Assembly: GCA_013396755.1 (NCBI GenBank)
Contig: VWZF01002253.1
Coordinates: 299,123 to 363,122, forward strand
Reading direction: 5' to 3'
DNA: 64,000 bases
Origin: Sclerurus mexicanus
Taxonomy: Eukaryota > Chordata > Aves > Passeriformes > Furnariidae
This document shows positions 1-10,482 of the stretch, piece by piece. Under the pieces are notes generated by a model, which saw only the letters and a list, made by a program, of their open reading frames with translations, had not been told where the DNA came from and did not search any database. Each line of letters opens with the position of its first letter. Within the stretch, counting starts at the first letter, position 1. The position numbers and the translations under genes are program-made.

Positions 1-944
1 GATATGATGTCTACACATTTTGACCTCGTTTTTCACTGAATCTGCTGACTTTTATAAGGACTCCTAAACACCTGCGATGGTTATGTATGTTCTGCTTTTC
101 TTATCCAGAGACACTGTCCTAGGATTGAGTCAAACCACTGTTACACCCCAGAATTCAGCACTGCAAGACAGGAGAAAACACAAAATCCTCATAAAAACAG
201 AAATGTGGACCTGGCGATGTGTAGGACGTTTCTCTTCCACCAAAGCGGATGAGCAAAGTCAGGTTTAACTAGGACTGCATCCAGCCTTTAGCTTATACGA
301 TCCATCTTACCTCATCCCCATCAAGGGAGGCTTTTTCCTGAAGAGAAGGTTTAAAATGCAGAAGGCTGAGAAGCCCTAAACTCTTCTGGTCTCTCGTTAA
401 CTCGTTGCATAGATCCTGTTACTCATCACCACACAGACTTGAGGTAACTGTTAATTGAAATATCACTCAGTCCCCTGATATTCTGAGAGGACCACATGCC
501 CTTATCTGCCTTAACCAGGAGTCTGCAGCGACTTAGATCATTAAGCAGAGATGGATTTTATATATAAAAAAAAGCTGTATCTCACATCATTAGCGTTCAA
601 ATCACCCTTCCACATTTTATTTACCCAAATAAAATGATTTGGAAACCTGCAACAATAGGGTTTGGCTGCATTGAAGCCTCCCCAGGCATGATGAGAGGGA
701 ATAAAACATGATGGGAAGCATAAGGAAGGCTAGAAAAGACGGGAAGAGGAAAGGCAATAGAGAAAATAATTACACAGCACCCTGAATTCTTCATTGTACC
801 ACCAATATTGCTTGTTCTCAGCAAAGATGGAGCTCCACCAGGTTGGAGGTAACAGAGTCAGAAGTGGAGAGGGACACAAGACCTGTGGAGCACAGACATT
901 GTTCATACAAACTCTGGCAACCCTTTGTAGAGGAGTGGTATAAT
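1..944. other. Unique non-coding sequence
   Basis: No recognisable repeat or coding exon. The segment is moderately AT-rich, with a short A-run near 567. The open frames here (63 and 67 codons) lack protein-like composition. Confidence 0.5.
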
Positions 945-1093
945 TATTGAGGTCAGGAGGGACTTCAGAGGTGTCTGGTCAAACCCTTGCTCAGAGCAGG
1001 GATAACTTTGAAGCAAGAGCCAAATTCAAAATTAAAATTATAGCAGGTTGCTCAGGGACTTTTCCAGTTATTTTGAATATCTCCAAATATTAA
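945..1093 (-). mobile_element. Old CR1 fragment, group D tail
   Basis: Read on the plus strand, this contains GAGGTCAGGAGGGACTTC, then a degraded CTGCTCAAAGCAGGG-like block, GCAGGTTGCTCAGGGACTT and TTTTGAATATCTCCAA. Together these follow the 3' end of an old CR1 subfamily in antisense orientation. About 30 bases of AT-rich sequence interrupt it near 1025-1050. It is more diverged than the other copies in the window, so it was probably inserted earlier. Confidence 0.6.
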
Positions 1094-1478
1094 AATATTT
1101 TTTTTTTCTGCTGTTTCACTTTTCCTCTGGGTGAACAAACCCAGATCTTGCAAATAATGTTACCCTGCGAGTCTAATTGCTCTGGGAAGTACTTGGCCAC
1201 TGGAGTGATAAGGAAAATAGTTGGATGTGTGGATCACAGGAGATGGGATGATACAACCCTGTAGTCTTCAGTCCTAATGGAGGTTTTTCATCTCCCAATT
1301 AAGAATATTTCCTTCTTCCCTCTGCTTGTTCAGCATTAATTATGCAAAATGCTGCTGGATCGCCTGTGACATCCAAGAACCTGGACTTGGAGTGCCCACC
1401 CAGAGCTGTGTCAATCTTCTTCCAATTAACAGCTCCCAGTGAACTCCATGTCTTTGGGATCAATTCCAGAACATTTAC
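1094..1478. other. Unique sequence flanking the candidate exon
   Basis: No repeat is recognised apart from a T-run near 1100. If the exon at 1479-1680 is real, this is the 5' part of the following intron on the minus strand. The donor reads AG/GTAAATGT at the exon edge. Confidence 0.4.
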
Positions 1479-1680
1479 CTGGCACCAACAGCCTTGGGCT
1501 TGGGTTTGAGCTCAAATTCACATCCTTTAGGTCAGCTGGGGTGAACACAAGGTTGTCTTCATGACCATTTAACCATGATTGTGCAACAGTAACCTCCCCA
1601 TCTGGACCATAGATGAAGACTTGAGGGACATCCTGAGGTCCAGAAGTCCCTGACTGGGCAATCAAGGTGTTCAAGTATTT
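1479..1680 (-). CDS. Candidate internal coding exon, gene not identified
   Basis: This is the only stretch here that reads like real protein and is not a repeat. On the minus strand, a pyrimidine-containing acceptor (ATACCCTTCACAG at 1681-1693) precedes 202 bases open in one frame. A donor AG/GTAAATGT follows at 1478. The predicted 67 residues start KYLNTLIAQSG, run through DVPQVFIYGPDGEV, SWLNGHEDN and FTPADLKDVNL, and end SPRLLVP plus one base, so the exon would be phase 0 to phase 1. No methionine start, signal peptide or membrane segment lies within it. The mix of Pro, Gly, Asp and hydrophobic residues suggests a soluble or extracellular folded domain, but I do not recognise the family. 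No partner exon was found elsewhere in the window. The open frame extends past both splice sites (1426-1752), which is compatible with either an exon or a chance frame. Confidence 0.4.
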
Positions 1681-1962
1681 CTGTGAAGGGTATAATATTT
1701 GTAAGAATTTCAAGAAACAGTGGCTGGCAGCAAAAAAATCCAGCAGAAACAAAGTTTAAATCTTTTACAGATAATATAATTACTCCTCAAAGCCACTTGC
1801 CACTGGAGGAAGGAAAATTTCAACCTGGAAATCCCTTAAAAAAGAGCAGGTTTTAAAAGGTTCAGCTGTTGTTCTTATTTACTGTTCTAGAGATGAGAGA
1901 GGAAATGTTTGTTGAGACATGATTTATGCACAAAAATGAGCTTGATCGTCAATAATGACCTA

Positions 1963-2365
1963 TCATAGAATCATGGAATGGTTTGGGTTGGAAGGCACTT
2001 AAAGATCATCCAGTTCCAACCCCTCTGCCATGAGCAGGGACACCTTCCACTAGACCAGCTTGTTCCAAGTTCCATCCAACCTGGCTTTGAACACTTCCAG
2101 GGATGGGGCAGCCACAGCTCCTCTGGGAAACCTGTGCCAGGACCTGCCCACCCTCACAGGGAAGAATTCCTTCCCAATATCCCATCTAACTCTGCCCTCT
2201 GGTAGTGGGAAGTCGCTCCCCCTTGTCCTGTCCCTCCATCCCTTGTCCCAAGCCCCTCTCCAACTCTCTTGGAGCCCCTTTGGGCACTGGAAAGGGCTGT
2301 CAGGTTTCCTGAAGCCTCCTCTTCTCCAGGATGAACAGCCCAACTCTCTCAGCCTGGCCTTCAGC
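1963..2365 (-). mobile_element. CR1 fragment, group A, ~400 bp
   Basis: Antisense CR1 starting at its tail (CATAGAATCATGGAATGG, then GGTTTGGGTTGGAAGG). It runs through the GGATGGGGCAGCCACAGCTC and GGGAAGAATTCCTTCCCAAT blocks to AACTCTCTCAGCCTGGCCTT. The 5' truncation point is near 2365. Overlapping open frames on both strands of about 117 and 194 codons are products of this repeat and not genes. Confidence 0.95.
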
Positions 2366-2536
2366 CACCCCATTATCATGAAACATCCAAATTTCCAAAT
2401 TAGTCCAGAGTGAGCCACCCAAAAGCAGAGATTTCTGCTCAACCTGAGACCAGAACTCAGTGGGAGATGTAGCCCTGTAGAAGATCCCCCATGGGCTTCC
2501 TCACAAAATTCACGTCCTCTTAGATTTAACTCCAGT

Positions 2537-2728
2537 ATCCCAGAATCACTGAGGCTGGAAAAGACCTCCAAGATCATCAAGATCAACCTTTGACCCACCC
2601 CCACTTTGTCAGCCCAGAGCACTGAATGCCACACCCAGTCATTCCCTGGACACCTCCAGGGATGGGGACTCCACCACCTCCCTGGGCATCCCCTGCCAAT
2701 GCTTGAAACCCTTCCCAGGGAGAAATTT
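2537..2728 (-). mobile_element. CR1 fragment, group B tail
   Basis: Antisense. It begins ATCCCAGAATCACTGAGGCT and carries AAAGACCTCCAAGATCATCA, GGATGGGGACTCCACCACCT and a terminal CTTCCCAGGGAGAAATTT block. It lies 170 bases from the group A copy to its left in the same orientation. Confidence 0.9.
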
Positions 2729-3052
2729 GTAATTAGTAACCAAACTGCACTGACATTCCAATGCCAGCTTTGAAATAATTACAGGGCAGCAGAACATCAG
2801 CAAAATGAGCTGCAGCTCCTGAGGCAGCTGAAGCCCTGAGGACTAAGAAAGTGCAATTAGCAGAAGGCAAATATTCACTCAGAATCACCCAGTGCTCCCG
2901 GTGGGAACAGCAAAGAGTCGGACTGGAAGAGCATTCGGGATGCCAAAGAAATCAAAGCATTTGTTGGATTTCCTGGGGAGTTGGAGAGGCTGGAATCCAC
3001 CTGCTCATTTCACATCCAGTGCTGCTGGTCATGGGGCAAAAGGTTTCCTTTA

Positions 3053-3200
3053 GGAATCACGGAATCACAGAATGGTTTGGGTTGGAAGGGACTTAAAGAT
3101 CATCTTGTTCCAACCCCTTGCCATGGGCAGGGGCACCTTCCACTATCCCAGGTTGCTCCAAGCCCCATCCAACCTGGCCTTGGACACTTCCAGGGATGGG
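3053..3200 (-). mobile_element. CR1 tail fragment, group A
   Basis: Antisense tail with the end repeat duplicated as AATCACGGAATCACAGAATG. GGTTTGGGTTGGAAGGGACT and CACTTCCAGGGATGGG follow, and it is truncated at 3200. Confidence 0.95.
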
Positions 3201-3360
3201 CATGTGATGGAATGTGATAGCATTTGATAGATAGATTTGTTTTAGCATTAATGAAATGTCCATATATCAGGATTTCTTCTCAGATTGTTTCTCCCCTCTG
3301 TTCAGTTGATTCTCAACTCTTTCTTCTTTCATGTGTCTTTCTTCACAGCCAAAGCACTTA

Positions 3361-3575
3361 TTTTCCCCCTGTACTCAGCACTGGGGAGGCCACATCTCAA
3401 ATCCTGGCATCAGTTTTGGGCCCTTCATGGTAAGAAAGACATTGAGGGGCTGGAGAGTGTCCAGAGAAGGCAACGGAGCTGGGAAGGGTCTGGAGCAGCT
3501 GAGGGAGCTGGGGGGGGCTCAGCCTGGAGAAAAGGAGGCTCAGGGGGCACCTTATTGCTCTTTCCATGGTTCTAT
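3361..3575 (+). mobile_element. CR1 internal fragment, group B, tail missing
   Basis: Sense copy of the region upstream of the tail: CCCCCTGTACTCAGCACTGG, AAAGACATTGAGGGGCTGG, GGAAGGGTCTGGAGCAGC and GCTCAGCCTGGAGAAAAGG. It stops around the TCTATGAC at 3570-3577 and lacks the usual last 250 bases, so it is truncated at both ends. The 183-codon frame across it is not a gene. Confidence 0.9.
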
Positions 3576-4289
3576 GACATCCTTTCTGCCTTTTGAAAAT
3601 GTAAACACAGCAGAAAACCACCTGAACGTGGCAATGTGTCCACGGTGTGCTTGGTTTTCCTTTGCACGGCAAGAGCAAATGGAGAGCACGAAACTAAGAT
3701 CCTCTTTCAACACAGATGGAAAATCTATCCAGGAAGACCTTCTGGAACCTGCAGGGAAAGACTCAGGGGTGAAGATTTATGTATATAAAATTTTGGTAGG
3801 TGTCATGCTACTCAAACTGACAGGTGTTCTAATACTCATTGAATCCTACAGAGCTTGTGACTGGATCCCCCAACTGCTTTAATATTGGTTGGTGACAATA
3901 AATACACCCTGATCTGCACATTGAGGGACAGAGAGGAATGTTCAGGCTTTTAATAAGTGTGAAGGAATATTATTTTAAGGTATTATGGAGAATATAGCTG
4001 CTCACAGCATCTCTTCTAACTCACATTGTTTTCCAGTGAATTGGCACTTGTTAGTCAAGGTCCATTGCTATTCTCATGGTTAAGAGGAAGCCAAATTTAA
4101 TACTGGTCAGCTGTTAAGTGTCTGAAAGCTTTTAAATTCCAGCAGCTGGTCATCCAGACATGTACAGCAGGATATATCCTTTTGATTTTGTGAAAAAGTC
4201 TGACTGGAAAAGGAAGAGATTATCTTCTTTCCCTCCTGGAATCCTTTGCTCTGAGTGGGGGATCACGGCCTGTGCTGACTCATCTGAGT
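3576..4289. other. Unique non-coding sequence
   Basis: No repeat, RNA gene or convincing exon seen. It ends at the A-rich tract beginning at 4290. Confidence 0.4.
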
Positions 4290-4380
4290 AAAAAAAAAAA
4301 AAAAAGAAGAAAATAAATTAAAAAAAAGGAAGAGAAAAAAATAAAAATAAGTCAACATAATAATTAAAAAAAGAAAGAAG
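4290..4380. repeat. A-rich low-complexity tract
   Basis: A 16-base A-run is followed by about 75 bases of A with scattered G and T. There is no recognisable retrotransposon body immediately upstream, so it is not clearly the tail of an insertion. Confidence 0.85.
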
Positions 4381-4750
4381 CAATGGCTGCTCCTGAATCC
4401 CAGAGAACTTTGCTCTGTGAATTCAGACCTGTAGCAGCCCATTCATCACTGTCCCTCAGAGAATTGCTGCAAACAACACAAGACTGGGGCTGCACCGCTG
4501 GGGGCAAAGCCAGACTCAGCTTTACCACAGGGTTTCCCCATGGAAATCCAAACCAGGCTGCTTAAAGGACGCAGGAAAGGGGACAGGAGCACAGAGTGGA
4601 CTATTGAGCAGCTCTGCGGATTATTCGGGGATTCACCAGTTTTCCTTCTCTGTGGGATTTACTTTTTGCTCAGGGTGGGGAAACCCTTGAGAGACTGGAA
4701 AAAGTCCCACAGAGGTCACAAACTGGTGAGGGAGTGAAGGAAAGGGATCA

Positions 4751-5205
4751 AGGATCTGTTGGAGCAGGTCCAGAGGGGGCCATAAAAATGATCTGAGGGC
4801 TGGAGCCCCTCTGCTCTGGAGACAGACTGGGGGAGCTGGGGGTGTTCACCTGGAAAAGAGAAGGCTCCAGAGAAACCCTTCCAGTGCCTAAAGGGGCTCC
4901 AGGAGAGCTGGAGAGGGACAAGGGATGGAGGGACAGGACAAGGGGGAATGGCTTCAAACTGCCAGAGGGCAGGGTGAGATGAGGTATTGGGAAGAAATTC
5001 TTCCCTGTGAGGGTGGGGAGGCCCTGGCACAGGTTTTCCAGAGGAGCTGTGGCTGCCCCATCCCTGGAAGTGTTCAAGGCCAGATTGGATGGGGTTTGGA
5101 GCAACCTGGTCTAGTGGAAGGTGTCCCTTCCCATGGCAGAGGCTTGGAATGAGATGAACTTTAAGTCCCTTCCAATCCAAACCTTTCTTTGAGTCAATGA
5201 TTCTT
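4751..5205 (+). mobile_element. CR1 copy, group A, ~455 bp
   Basis: Sense copy from GGATCTGTTGGAGCAGGTCC through CCCCTCTGCTCTGGAGACAG, CCAGGAGAGCTGGAGAGGGA, GAAATTCTTCCCTGTGAGGG and GTGGCTGCCCCATCCCTGG. The tail is CCCTTCCAATCCAAACC and ends in a degraded ATTCT-type repeat (GAGTCAATGATTCTT). It is among the more complete 3' ends in the window. The 196-codon minus-strand frame over it is a shadow of the repeat. Confidence 0.95.
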
Positions 5206-7007
5206 CTGGAGATAAAGTTCAAGAACGCAGAGTTGAGCCCACGGTCCCCTGTGTGTCCCCAGACACTCAGAATTGCTCTTCTGGAAGCACCGGAGGGGCT
5301 GTGCATGGGGAAACACGTGAAATGAAAACGGACATGGCAAAGATTCCCACGTGGACATCATGGAACTAACACAAATGCAAAGCCTTCAAGGTGAGCCTGG
5401 GAAAAACCGGCTTCTAGTTGGAAAGAACCAACAAATTCGGGGAGATTTTAATGACTAAGAACCAACAAAATTCAGGGAGATTTTAATGACTAACAGCTCA
5501 GCCCAAAGCTGCCTCAAGGAGCAGTTCTCTTAAAGGGATGATGAGGTTGTTAATTGATGGATGCTGATGTTAATTGCAGATGTTAGCTGATGAACTACAC
5601 CCTGGGACAGTGCAGGGACTTCCTTAAGCTCCCGAACTCTCTGGAAATTGAACCAGAGGCACATCCCTGGCCAAGACTTCCCTTGGGAGAGCACTGCTAA
5701 ACTGTACAATCCACCACGAATTAATTGTGTTCCTGAGGACTCCAGATAACGGCAAAGTGCTGACACTGGTTTGTTTTTTAACTTTCATTGGAGGAAGATT
5801 CTGGTTTTCATTGCAGATATGTCTCCTCTTTATTTCAGGAAGGTATCAAGAGATTTAGATAAAGGCAACATAAAACTTCACTTTGCCAAGTCATCTTGGC
5901 ATGAAAAAAGAGTGTTTTCAGGTGCTCTGTCCTACTGTTCTACTGAACAGCATATTTTTGCACTTTTAGGTGAAATAAGAACTGCATTTGGGATAAAATT
6001 AATAGAATTTGGGCATCCCGAAGTACTTAAATCAGTGAGGAGACCCCACTTTATTATAGATGTGTTTAGACAGTTTGTATGTGGGACGTGATTCTTAATT
6101 TTTAATTCTTAATTCACTGAACCGTACTGAAATTCTGTAATGGCAATATAATAAAAAAAAAAAATGAAAAAAGTGCTGTTTCAAATTATAAAATAATTAA
6201 ATACAGTTAAACTTGAAGCCGGTCTGGCAAAGTGTAATAGTAAAAGGCCATTAAATGAGCTGTCCATTTATAGAAAACATAAGCTATAAAATTCATTTTT
6301 AATGGACTGTTTCCATGGAAATGTTCTTTAGGAGAGAAGTTTTATAGTGTATTAAGCAGCACAAGGAGTTAAGCTGACTGGAGTGGTGGCTGTAATGCAG
6401 GGGTTATGGTTTGTAAAAAATTGAAGCTGTTAAAAGGTTTATGGCCAAGAGAGTGAGGAATAATTCAAAACCCTTTATCACTCACCCAGCAAAATTGAGT
6501 GTTAAAGCTCAGCACACCTACTGAAGTGGAATCCCCTCATTAGCTCGTTACCCAAATGTCTCAGAAAGAGAGAGAAAATCTGTTCCCTGATTATGGAGGT
6601 AATAATAATTATAGGTAATTTGTACATCCTCGTTGCATTAATTGATGGAATCTTGAGGTATTTTTAAAATATTAATTAAATGACTCGCTCTGCACAGTAA
6701 AATGGCTCTGCGCGATAAAACCTTGCTTTTATTTGCAACTTGCTCCTTCTGCCCGGGCCTAATGGTTGTCATTTAGTGTTGGAATTTCATTAACGTGCTG
6801 CTGAGACTGTGATCCAGGCAGAAGTCCATGACTGAAGTCCACAGTTAGCCTGGTCCATGTCCCAGGGACTGGAAAATTCAGGTAAGAATGAAAAAGGCTG
6901 GGAGAAAAAGCAGAAGCTCAGAACGGGGATGGCTTTGTCTGTTATTTTGAGGCACTTCTAGACAAAGGAGATGCCCTGGGTTCAGCCAGCAGTTCTTTGA
7001 CGGTGAG
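5206..7007. other. Long unique block, AT-rich from ~5770
   Basis: 1.8 kb free of CR1, which is unusual here. It holds the tandem duplication at 5424-5492. From about 6100 to 6700 it is AT-rich, with repeated TAAT cores (for example ATTAATTAAATGACTC near 6671 and ATTAATTGATGG near 6638). The 106-codon frame at 5771-6091 has two CAG acceptor-like sites at its start but no protein-like composition. I do not call it coding. Confidence 0.5.
5424..5492. repeat. Tandem duplication, 2 x ~34 bp
   Basis: Two adjacent units each begin AGAACCAACAAA and end GGGAGATTTTAATGACTA. They differ by one inserted A and one G/A substitution, so the duplication is recent or conserved. Confidence 0.9.
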
Positions 7008-7148
7008 TCATAGAAACATGGAATGGTTTGGGTTGGGAGGGACCTTAAAGGTCATTCGGGTCCAACAGGGACACCTTCCACTATCCCAGGTTGGTGAAAT
7101 GCATCCAACCTGGTCTTGAACACTTCCTGAGATGGGGCTGCCATGAAT
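7008..7148 (-). mobile_element. CR1 tail, left arm of a foldback
   Basis: Antisense group A tail: TCATAGAAACATGGAATGG, then TTTGGGTTGGGAGGGACC. About 15 bases around the usual TGCCATGGGC are deleted. It is complementary to the sense copy at 7179-7312, about 30 bases away. Confidence 0.9.
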
Positions 7149-7178
7149 TCTGAGAGGTCTAAGACAACATGGTCCAGG

Positions 7179-7312
7179 AAGAGTTCAAGGCCAGGTTAGA
7201 TGGGGCTTGGAGCAACCTGGTCTAGTGGAAGGTGTCCCTGCCCATGGCAGGGAGTTGGAACTGGTTGCTCTTGAAGGTCCCTCCCAACCCAAACCATTCC
7301 ATGATTGCATGA
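7179..7312 (+). mobile_element. CR1 tail, right arm of a foldback
   Basis: Sense group A tail from AAGAGTTCAAGGCCAGGTTA through GGAGCAACCTGGTCTAGTGG to CCTCCCAACCCAAACCATTC. It shares the variant GTTGGGAGGG (in the other orientation) with the left arm. That suggests the two arms derive from one insertion. Confidence 0.9.
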
Positions 7313-9349
7313 TAGAATTCCCCTCTGTTTTGGGACAGAAGGCTCAAAATTGGGCAAAAGGAACCAGGAGGTACTGAAATGTATTTATAATTCAGCCCGG
7401 CCACATCTGGCTCTGTGTGTACGGTCACAAGCCAAATTAGGAGAAACTTCTCATTTATAAGTTGACTCTACAGCAAAGACCAGCCATAACAAGGTTTTTG
7501 AAATACTCTGGAGCACTGAAATTCTGGCACAGCACGAGCCTTCCGTTCTGTTCCATGGGACTGATCAGCTGAATAAGGATGAGAGCAACCTCAGCTGAGG
7601 GTTTTGCAGCTTATTTCAACCTGCACGTGCTTGTTTCTCCACATCTCCCAGCTCAGCCCTCTGGGACAGCTGTCCCCACGCTGCCCAGCAAGAATTTCAT
7701 CCGGATGTCAAACTGCCAGGAGTTTTGGAAGCAGAGGATCTATTGGAAATCCACGGGGAGGCTGCATCAAAGCACGTTTATTCAGCACCTTCCTGCCTCC
7801 AGCCTGGCACAGGGGGACTCAGTGCACTGGAAAGAGCTGGAACAAATGACCTGCTTTCCTCCACTAGTCCTGGGAAGGGGTTTATTTGCCAGCCAGCTGG
7901 CCCTCACTAATGAAAGGTTGTTACCAATGACCCAGAGGCTTGTTTAGTCAATTCTCTGATGTTCTTTTTGTGTTGTTTCTTTCTCTGGCACTCAGAGAAG
8001 TGGAAGGAAGTTGCTTTAATGTGAAGTGACAATTCACAACTGAGACCATTTCTTTCTGTCAAGGAGGGTAAAGAGCCAGGAAGAGCCTTCAGGTCTGCAG
8101 ATGCCCAGCCAAAGAGGAGCTTTGCTCTAATGTTACTTCTTGTTCCTTCTCTAAGTATGACATGGATCCATTTACGGAGCTCAGGTGATGTTCTGGCAAT
8201 CCCTATCCTCCTAGAACCTGCCCAGTTATGCCCTGAAGTCTCCAAATCTGAGTTTTCATGATGTTCCACCAGCATTGCCTCACTTTTAACCACATCTTCA
8301 ATGATTTTGAGCAGTTTATGTACAGACACACACACTAAAGATTTTATCTCAAAGTGGTTCAAAGAGCTTTCTTAATTTGGTTAACTTCCCTTTCCATTTA
8401 AAAATGCTATAAAATGTATTTAGTGCTGGGCTTTGTGTCTGCCCAGCAATATCCCCTGAATCTCGTGGTTAATTCAGGAAGAAAAGTTTTGGTGGAAAGC
8501 AATGAAGAAGGGTTGTGGGTGCTTTTTGTGAGGATCCACAAGCACAAACGCGCACCAACCTCTTCCACAAACCTTCAAACGAGAAGTCACCCAAGTGCTG
8601 AAACATCCTGGTTCAAAAAATCCCCCAAAAGAGCAACCAACACATTGCAGCAGCTCTGTTCACTAGCTCTATGCCCCAAGGGCTTGGTAGAGTAGACGAT
8701 GAAGAGCAGGCTCAAGATGGAATGAGGTAATTCCAGCCCCCTGTCCTATACATTCCCTGTGCATCCATCTCAAATGTCTGTGCTCTGAGCTGTGCCTGGG
8801 GATAACTCAGCACACACCTTGGAAGATCTGAGACTTGCTGGCTCTCTGGGCCAAGCCTGGGCTTGATTTATGCAGGTTCAGTAAGAGTTTAACCTGTGAG
8901 AGAAGTTGAGTGTGCTTAGAATTCCCACCCTCCGAGATCCCCAGAGCGTTATCCGACCTCAATGTGAGCACAGGCAGAGCTGGGCTGGAGAATGGGCTGA
9001 GACCCAAAATCAATCAGCAGGGTTGATGTCCTCTGGTGTGTTCAGGGGGCTGATGGCTTAATGACATCCCTCCAAGGTGTGTCCTTCTGCTCAAGGTGAT
9101 CCAGAGTCATGGGATGCTGAATGACTTTGGCTGTTAACACTGACTGTTATCACCATTACATTCATTCTCCTTCAATATTTGCTCTTTCTACGAGCAAAAG
9201 ACTTTGTTTATTGGTTTAATCTATTTTTCAGTAGGTTGGTCAGGCAGTTTGGCCACTGAGATAAAGTTAAATGTCTTTGCCTCCTTTCCTTGTCCTTAGT
9301 TGTGGTTCCAGACATGTGTAACACCTCTAATCATAAAAAAAAAAAAAAA
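7313..9349. other. Unique non-coding block
   Basis: Two kilobases without a CR1. The longest frame is 151 codons on the minus strand (7907-8362). It has no recognisable motif and is within chance expectation. The block ends in a poly-A run at the assembly gap. Confidence 0.45.
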
Positions 9350-9374
9350 NNNNNNNNNNNNNNNNNNNNNNNNN
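9350..9374. other. Assembly gap, 25 N
   Basis: Exactly 25 undetermined bases are flanked by A on both sides (about 15 before and 8 after). The gap is a placeholder inside a poly-A or A-rich microsatellite whose true length is unknown. Frames that cross it are meaningless. Confidence 0.99.
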
Positions 9375-10280
9375 AAAAAAAAGAGAAAATTACTTTATTA
9401 ATCAGATTAGCTCAAAAAAATGAGAAAAAAAGAATAAAAGTGAAAGAGGATTTTGAGCCACCCACCTTGGATAATACAGGAAGTAAAAGTATTAAGAAGG
9501 GAAGAAAATGACTTCACAATGGGATTCTTTGATCTGGTTCCTGAGTTTAGAAGTTCTTTGGTGTGGATACAGCAGAAAGAAATAGAAGTAAAATATCAGG
9601 AAGGGAAGGAAATGGCTTCAGAGAATTCATGTCTCCCTGGAGAACCAGGAATTGTGGAGCAAGAGCCAAAGCTTGGGAATCAAAATGAGCCCAGGAACTG
9701 GAGGGCTGGAAAGGGATTTCGTCTCAGCAGAGAGATGAACACACAGGGGATCAGAATAAAACACCTGGATGTGAAGCTGCTGCCTGGTGATGACTCAAAC
9801 TAAACCAGCAGTTTAACTTCTTGTTTTTATTTCTTTTTCCTCATGTTTGTACCGGATTTTTAGCTTGTGTATCAAAAAATAGCATAAAAAAAAGGCAAAG
9901 AAAAAAAAAACAAAACAAAACCACCAATAATATTTAAAAAAAAATTCAAAAATCCCCAAAAACACACAAAAATGCCCCCCACAGAAATATTCAGCTTATG
10001 GAAAACACCCCCTCAATTTCCTGTTGGGCACAAAAACCAAGCAGGAAGGCTCAGACGTGTTGAATAACCCCCCAAAAGACACAGGTTGCACCATCTAAAA
10101 CCACCTGAGGACAGAAAGGTTTGTGCAATTCTTCTTCTGCACAGGGAAAAAAACATCTCTGGAAAGGGGAAAATGGGAAAGTCAGGGAAAGTTTTATACA
10201 GTGGACATGAGGCAGAGATATCCCTTTTTTTTTCTTCCATCTGTGTGGATTGCCTTGGACAAAACGTTCATGGAGCGGGT
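9375..10280. other. Unique sequence with A-rich tract
   Basis: Begins in A-rich sequence after the gap. It contains another A-rich, C-interspersed tract at about 9875-9972. No exon or repeat element is recognised. Confidence 0.4.
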
Positions 10281-10482
10281 CTGAACTAAAAGAAGAGTTA
10301 TTTAGATTAAATATTGGGAAGAAATTCCTCCCTGTGAGGGTGGGCAGGCCCTGGCACAGGTTGCCCAGAGAAGATGTGGCTGCCCCATCCCTGGAAGTGC
10401 CCAAGGCCACGTTGGACAGGGCTTGGAGAAACCTGGGCTAGTGAAAGATGTCCCTGCCCATGGCAGGTGTGGAATGAGATGC
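10281..10482 (+). mobile_element. CR1 fragment, group A, tail end lost
   Basis: Sense copy: TTAAATATTGGGAAGAAATT, TGAGGGTGGGCAGGCCCTGG, GTGGCTGCCCCATCCCTGG and TGTCCCTGCCCATGGCAGG. It breaks off at GGAATGAGATGCTGGAAC and lacks the final CCTTCCAACCCAAACC segment. Confidence 0.95.

Noticed and set aside
2050..2634. 194-codon minus-strand frame
   Set aside because: Lies mostly on the CR1 copy at 1963-2365 and partly on 2537-2728. It is a shadow of the repeats.
3507..3514. G-run as a G-quadruplex or regulatory site
   Set aside because: It is part of the CR1 internal block, and the same run recurs in the CR1 copy at 33991. Too few G-tracts for a convincing quadruplex.
5771..6091. 106-codon plus frame preceded by two CAG acceptor-like sites
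   Set aside because: AT-driven composition, no donor at a sensible place and no recognisable protein features.
7907..8362. 151-codon minus-strand open frame in unique sequence
   Set aside because: Composition is somewhat protein-like, but no family is recognised and there are no clear flanking splice signals. The length is within chance expectation.
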